A stretch of 64,000 nucleotides of DNA, from NCBI GenBank assembly GCA_949775045.1, contig OX459105.1, positions 11,609,398 to 11,673,397 on the forward strand. The letters run 5' to 3'. Below the pieces are notes generated by a model that was given only the letters and a program-made list of their open reading frames with translations, searched no databases and was not told the origin of the DNA. Shown here piece after piece: positions 60,729 through 64,000 of the stretch. Position 1 is the stretch's first letter. Every line of letters starts with the position of its first letter. The translations under genes were made by a program, and so were the position numbers. Origin of the DNA: Metridium senile (lineage: Eukaryota > Cnidaria > Anthozoa > Actiniaria > Metridiidae).

Positions 60729-62140
60729 ACATCAAAACATCTAGTAAACAAAGCGGATTTCCAAGGACAACCGACGTAGCGCGAATTTTCCTTTCAAATT
60801 AAACGTGTCTCTCAATGAAAAAGGGACTGTCACGTCTGAAGAAATTTTTTTAATGTATGCTTAAAGCATAATTTTATCTAATACACGTAATTTTTACAAA
60901 TCATGTCTTTATTTCTTGAATTTCTGGTTGAATACTTCCATATTACACCGTTATTTCGAACTTTTGAGTGTTTGTCTTGTCAATTTTTTGACACAACAAT
61001 ACTGTAAAAGTACCAAGTATACATAATTCTTGTGTTTCAAAAACTTGGCACAATTTCAAAGGATTTACTCCCTATTTTTTGCTGAATTCACAGAAAAAAA
61101 TACGCTCAAGAGAAAACGTGACTTCAAAATGCTAATTTACATGTGAAAGCCACCGAAGTATGTTACCGCACCTACCTACGTCATAGAATTGAATTTATAA
61201 TTAGATTGAAAGTTCCGGAAGTTGATCGAAATTGCTATGGGGGTTTCCGGTAAAAGCTGCTCAACCGGAAACTCACATACACAAGTGACAAAAGATCTGA
61301 AAACCTATTTGTAAAGGGGCATTAAATTGTTTGTTTGGTTAGGTTTTTTTGTCTGTTTGTTGTAATTTTGAACGTCTAAGGCTGTTTTTACATTTCATCA
61401 GTAAAAAAAAAATGTTTTTTTTACATTCTTAAAAGAATGTAATGGCAAATCTAATACACCACAGGACCACCACAATAGTTTTTACATTTTATTTATATCT
61501 ACAGTGCAAGTTTTCGATAAGCCATAATTGTTTTTTTATCAAAGGAAGCTAGAAAGTTAAACGATAAAATAAATAAAACGTACAAAATAAGTAAAAAATT
61601 ACCAGTTTACTGACATGTCAGACTACAGTGAATAGTTTAAAAAATAACAATGCTTGGTCCGATATTTCACTGAATGTTCGTCAACATCAGTATCAAAATG
61701 TTTTTATTCGCTTCCCAGAGTTGTTTGTTACACTGTGTCTTTGTTATATTTAAAAAAAACATTGATGTGAACACTTCCTAAATCATTAACAGAATGAATT
61801 GGAAGCAGTTTTTCGTCTTTTTCAATTCGTTTCTTTTTTCGTCAACAAGCTTCGATAGGTACGTGAGTTCTCACTCCGTTTCATCAGACGGCCGACCTTG
61901 GCTCCCAGCGGCCCACGTTTTGGAGTTTCATAGAAGTGTAGCTACACTATCGCCTACAAAGGATTAATTATCGCCCAAGGAAGATGCCACTCAAATGAAA
62001 GATGTTGTTCTAGTTTTGAGTGTGGAATAAATCACGTACTCCTGGCAGACGACTTGATAATACAACTCGCCTTTTAAAACCGGAAATGATTGGGTTTTAT
62101 AAATGCTCAATATTACATTCGGGCTTCCTGTGTTGATATT
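60729..62140. other. Intergenic region between divergent JUN and MSH5
   Basis: No coding sequence recognised. A short GC-richer patch lies at 61870-61930. Confidence 0.5.
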
Positions 62141-62142
62141 CT

Positions 62143-62187
62143 GGCGCCAAATGAAGTGCACGCACGCGTCCCGGATTATTTTGGCGG
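62143..62187 (+). promoter_or_regulatory. MSH5: Two E2F-type sites upstream of MSH5
   Basis: GGCGCCAAA (62143-62151; TTTGGCGCC on the minus strand) and TTTTGGCGG (62179-62187) both fit the E2F consensus TTTSSCGS. They lie 73-117 bp before the MSH5 ATG. E2F6-type repression of meiotic genes is known in mammals; relevance here is inferred. Confidence 0.5.
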
Positions 62188-62259
62188 TAAAAATTTGAAT
62201 GGCTTTTCAAACAACAACTTCTCAAATTTGTGCGTCTTTTTCCCCTTCAAATCGAAACA

Positions 62260-62652
62260 ATGACCAGCAACAGCACTTGCCGTTCCTCGAGTGCTGATAC
62301 AAACCAAAGGAGCATTTATTTCACTCCAGCAGAGCATACGCAAGGTCAAAACAATCCTGGACGTACTACAAGCGGTTCTTCCTTCCCTTTTCCTTCTGGA
62401 TTTGACATTGAAAGAAGCAAAAAACGTCGGCTGTCTGATACGACGAGCTCTTTCTCAGAAAGAAAACGAACACCTTCAATTCCTGCTGGTTCTCGTTCTT
62501 CAGCAACTTCATCCACAAATACCAATAGTTGCAAAAGCGATGCAAGTGAAAAAAGAAAGGAAGAAGATAGTGATTTATGCGAGCAAGACATTGTATCACA
62601 CAGAAATGGTCTTCTTTTTGACGGCGATGAGGAAAATGGTGGTACAGTTAAG
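62260..62652 (+). CDS. MSH5: MSH5 coding exon 1 (5' part of gene)
   Basis: 131 codons from ATG 62260 (AACAATGACC) to AAG before GTAGGT, phase 0. The product is a Ser/Thr-rich, disordered N-terminal extension (MTSNSTCRSSSADTNQR ... GSRSSATSSTNTNSCKSD) with basic KKRR and KRK patches and an acidic DGDEENGG end. Identity as MSH5 rests on exon 2, which follows in frame. The in-frame sequence continues upstream to 62230 but has no earlier ATG, so 62260 is the start. N-terminal extensions of this kind vary greatly between MSH5 orthologues. Confidence 0.75.
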
Positions 62653-62939
62653 GTAGGTTTTAAACCTATTCAAATTATCAATTTGCAATTGTAAGTCATT
62701 AAAATAAAAGTGACATTTTCAAGGAAATGTTGGCAAGCTATTATTTCATCGTTTAATATTTTTTTATTTTATTTTTTTATTTTCGTATCTGTTTAATTTC
62801 TGTACTAAAAATACCACTTCCTGACTTCCCTAATAGCTTACTTTTATATTTGATATCAGCTTTCAGTTATTTCTAGTTCTCATCTTGACCTTTTGTCATT
62901 TAAAAAAGAATTATTTGTGACACAGTTCTTTATGATTGG

Positions 62940-63152
62940 TTTATTGGTACGGGTTGATTGAATAAATGAATTCTTGATTGATTGATTGATTGAATGAATG
63001 CTTGTTGATTGATTAATGGATTAATTGATTGATTAATGGATACATCCCTGTATATTGGTTGTCTATGACTGACTGACTGACTGACTGACTGACTGACTGA
63101 CTGACTGACTGACTGACTGACTGACTGACTGACTGACTGACTGACTGACTGA
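62940..63152 (+). repeat. (TTGA)n and (GACT)n microsatellites in MSH5 intron 1
   Basis: TTGATTGATTGA-type repeats at 62955-63050, then about 21 pure GACT units at 63067-63152. The Gln-Ser frame on the minus strand is an artefact. Confidence 0.95.
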
Positions 63153-63501
63153 CCAATTTTTAATATATTTCTATTTTCACTGTATTTTTTTACTGATTTT
63201 ATTTTATTTGATTGATTTAGTGATTTCTTTTCCAAGCTGACTTTTGATTAGACTCCTTTGCATGCAGCTGCTCTAATGATTGATGGTTTACAATTATACT
63301 CATATCTTAGTTCTTTAGGCTATTTTTCATAATTATCTACCTGTCTCTGACCAAATTATCAACAAGTTCCATCATTTTCTATTTGAGTGTGTCGAATACT
63401 TAAAATATTAGCCACTGGCTAGGGCGATTAATTAACAACTCCCTGGCTATGGCAATGTAGAACAATGACTTATTTTTACAGTTTATTGTTTTATTTTTCA
63501 G

Positions 63502-63625
63502 ACTGTTTTGTCTACTGTATGGAGTGGTGGGAAGCTAGGAGTAGCATACTATGATACAAACAGTGCTCAAGTAAATCTGATGTTGGACATAGTGGAAACT
63601 AGTGATTTTGAAATATTAAAAAGAG
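63502..63625 (+). CDS. MSH5: MSH5 coding exon 2 (start of MutS core); gene continues beyond window
   Basis: Acceptor TTATTTTTCAG, donor AGAG before GTGAAT, 41 codons, phase 0 in and phase 1 out. It encodes TVLSTVWSGGKLGVAYYDTN, then SAQVNLMLDIVET and FEILKR, matching the first conserved block of MSH5 (LGIAYYD followed by an acidic x-Phe-Leu-Gln/Lys-Arg helix). MSH5 pairs with MSH4 to stabilise meiotic recombination intermediates and does not do mismatch repair. MSH4 is less likely because it lacks the GxAYYD motif. The rest of the protein (levers, ATPase) lies to the right of the window. Confidence 0.85.
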
Positions 63626-63860
63626 GTGAATTTTTGTGATCAACTGAATCAACCAAAAAATGTCATTAGCATATGATTGATTTTTTTCTTGAGATCTTTG
63701 ATAATTGTCGGGTGTAAAAAAATAGCTCTTGATTGTGAGAAAGATTCCCTTTTCATTTTTGATAAATAATTTTTATTTAGATATTTCTACCAATTTTTAT
63801 TGGTAGAAAAAATTATTTGAATGATTTATTTAACAATTATAATATATATCAATCATTCTA

Positions 63861-63941
63861 TTAATAATAATAATAATAATGATAATAATAATAACAATAA
63901 TAATAATAATAATAACAATAATAATAATAATGATAATAATG

Positions 63942-63981
<40 letters not shown>

Positions 63982-64000
63982 TAATAATGATAATAATAAT
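63861..64000 (+). repeat. (AAT)n microsatellite with GAT/AAC variants, runs off window
   Basis: AATAATAATGATAATAATAAC-type repeat from about 63861 to the right edge, inside MSH5 intron 2. Confidence 0.95.

Noticed and set aside
63068..63152. Gln-Ser repeat protein on the minus strand
   Set aside because: Translation of (GACT)n in an MSH5 intron.

Overview
This is a 64 kb piece of an AT-rich animal nuclear genome. Its genes have spliced GT-AG introns, LINE retrotransposons and very many short inverted-repeat (MITE-like) elements. Several repeat families (a stem-loop followed by CGAAACGTC, and Crypton-type DNA-binding exons inside short elements) resemble interspersed repeats I associate with coral and other cnidarian genomes. 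Together with an intronless JUN and a vertebrate-like LRRC41, this makes a cnidarian, probably an anthozoan, the best guess. That assignment is an inference.

Layout. 1-22.4 kb holds no host gene I can support. It is a mosaic of LINE 3' ends, tandem repeats and inverted-repeat elements. The notable items are a 2.36 kb element whose terminal inverted repeats are a GC-rich minisatellite and which has a 9-bp target duplication (5035-7398), a TTAA-flanked foldback (8966-9941), a recent 3.6-3.9 kb tandem segmental duplication (10953-14801 and 14814-18388), and a second long-TIR minisatellite element (19845-21263). From 22.47 to 48.6 kb runs one plus-strand gene, LRRC41 (Muf1-like elongin-BC substrate receptor). 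I assembled it as eight exons and 906 codons with consistent splice phases; its C-terminus ends in FADYISQM. Its 15.7 kb intron 2 contains a nearly full-length CR1-group LINE nested inside an older inverted-repeat element, plus a tRNA-derived sequence inside a foldback. Intron 3 contains a 3.45 kb element filled with ACCATTNATGG near-palindromes. 48.6-59.4 kb is intergenic: a 64-bp minisatellite and at least seven foldback elements. The right end holds a single-exon JUN (minus strand, 59448-60458) and, diverging from it, the first two coding exons of MSH5 (plus strand, from 62260), which continues off the window.

The three genes are ordinary conserved animal genes with unrelated jobs: substrate selection by a cullin ubiquitin ligase, AP-1 transcription, and meiotic crossover recombination. 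Nothing suggests a shared pathway. The unusual content is in the mobile DNA. It includes short inverted-repeat elements carrying only the N-terminal DNA-binding part of a Crypton tyrosine recombinase, elements with minisatellite TIRs, a 57-bp perfect hairpin with an 8-bp target duplication, a tRNA-like gene between 50-bp inverted repeats, and a tandemly duplicated 3' splice site in LRRC41. All coordinates, repeat alignments and splice calls were made by eye.
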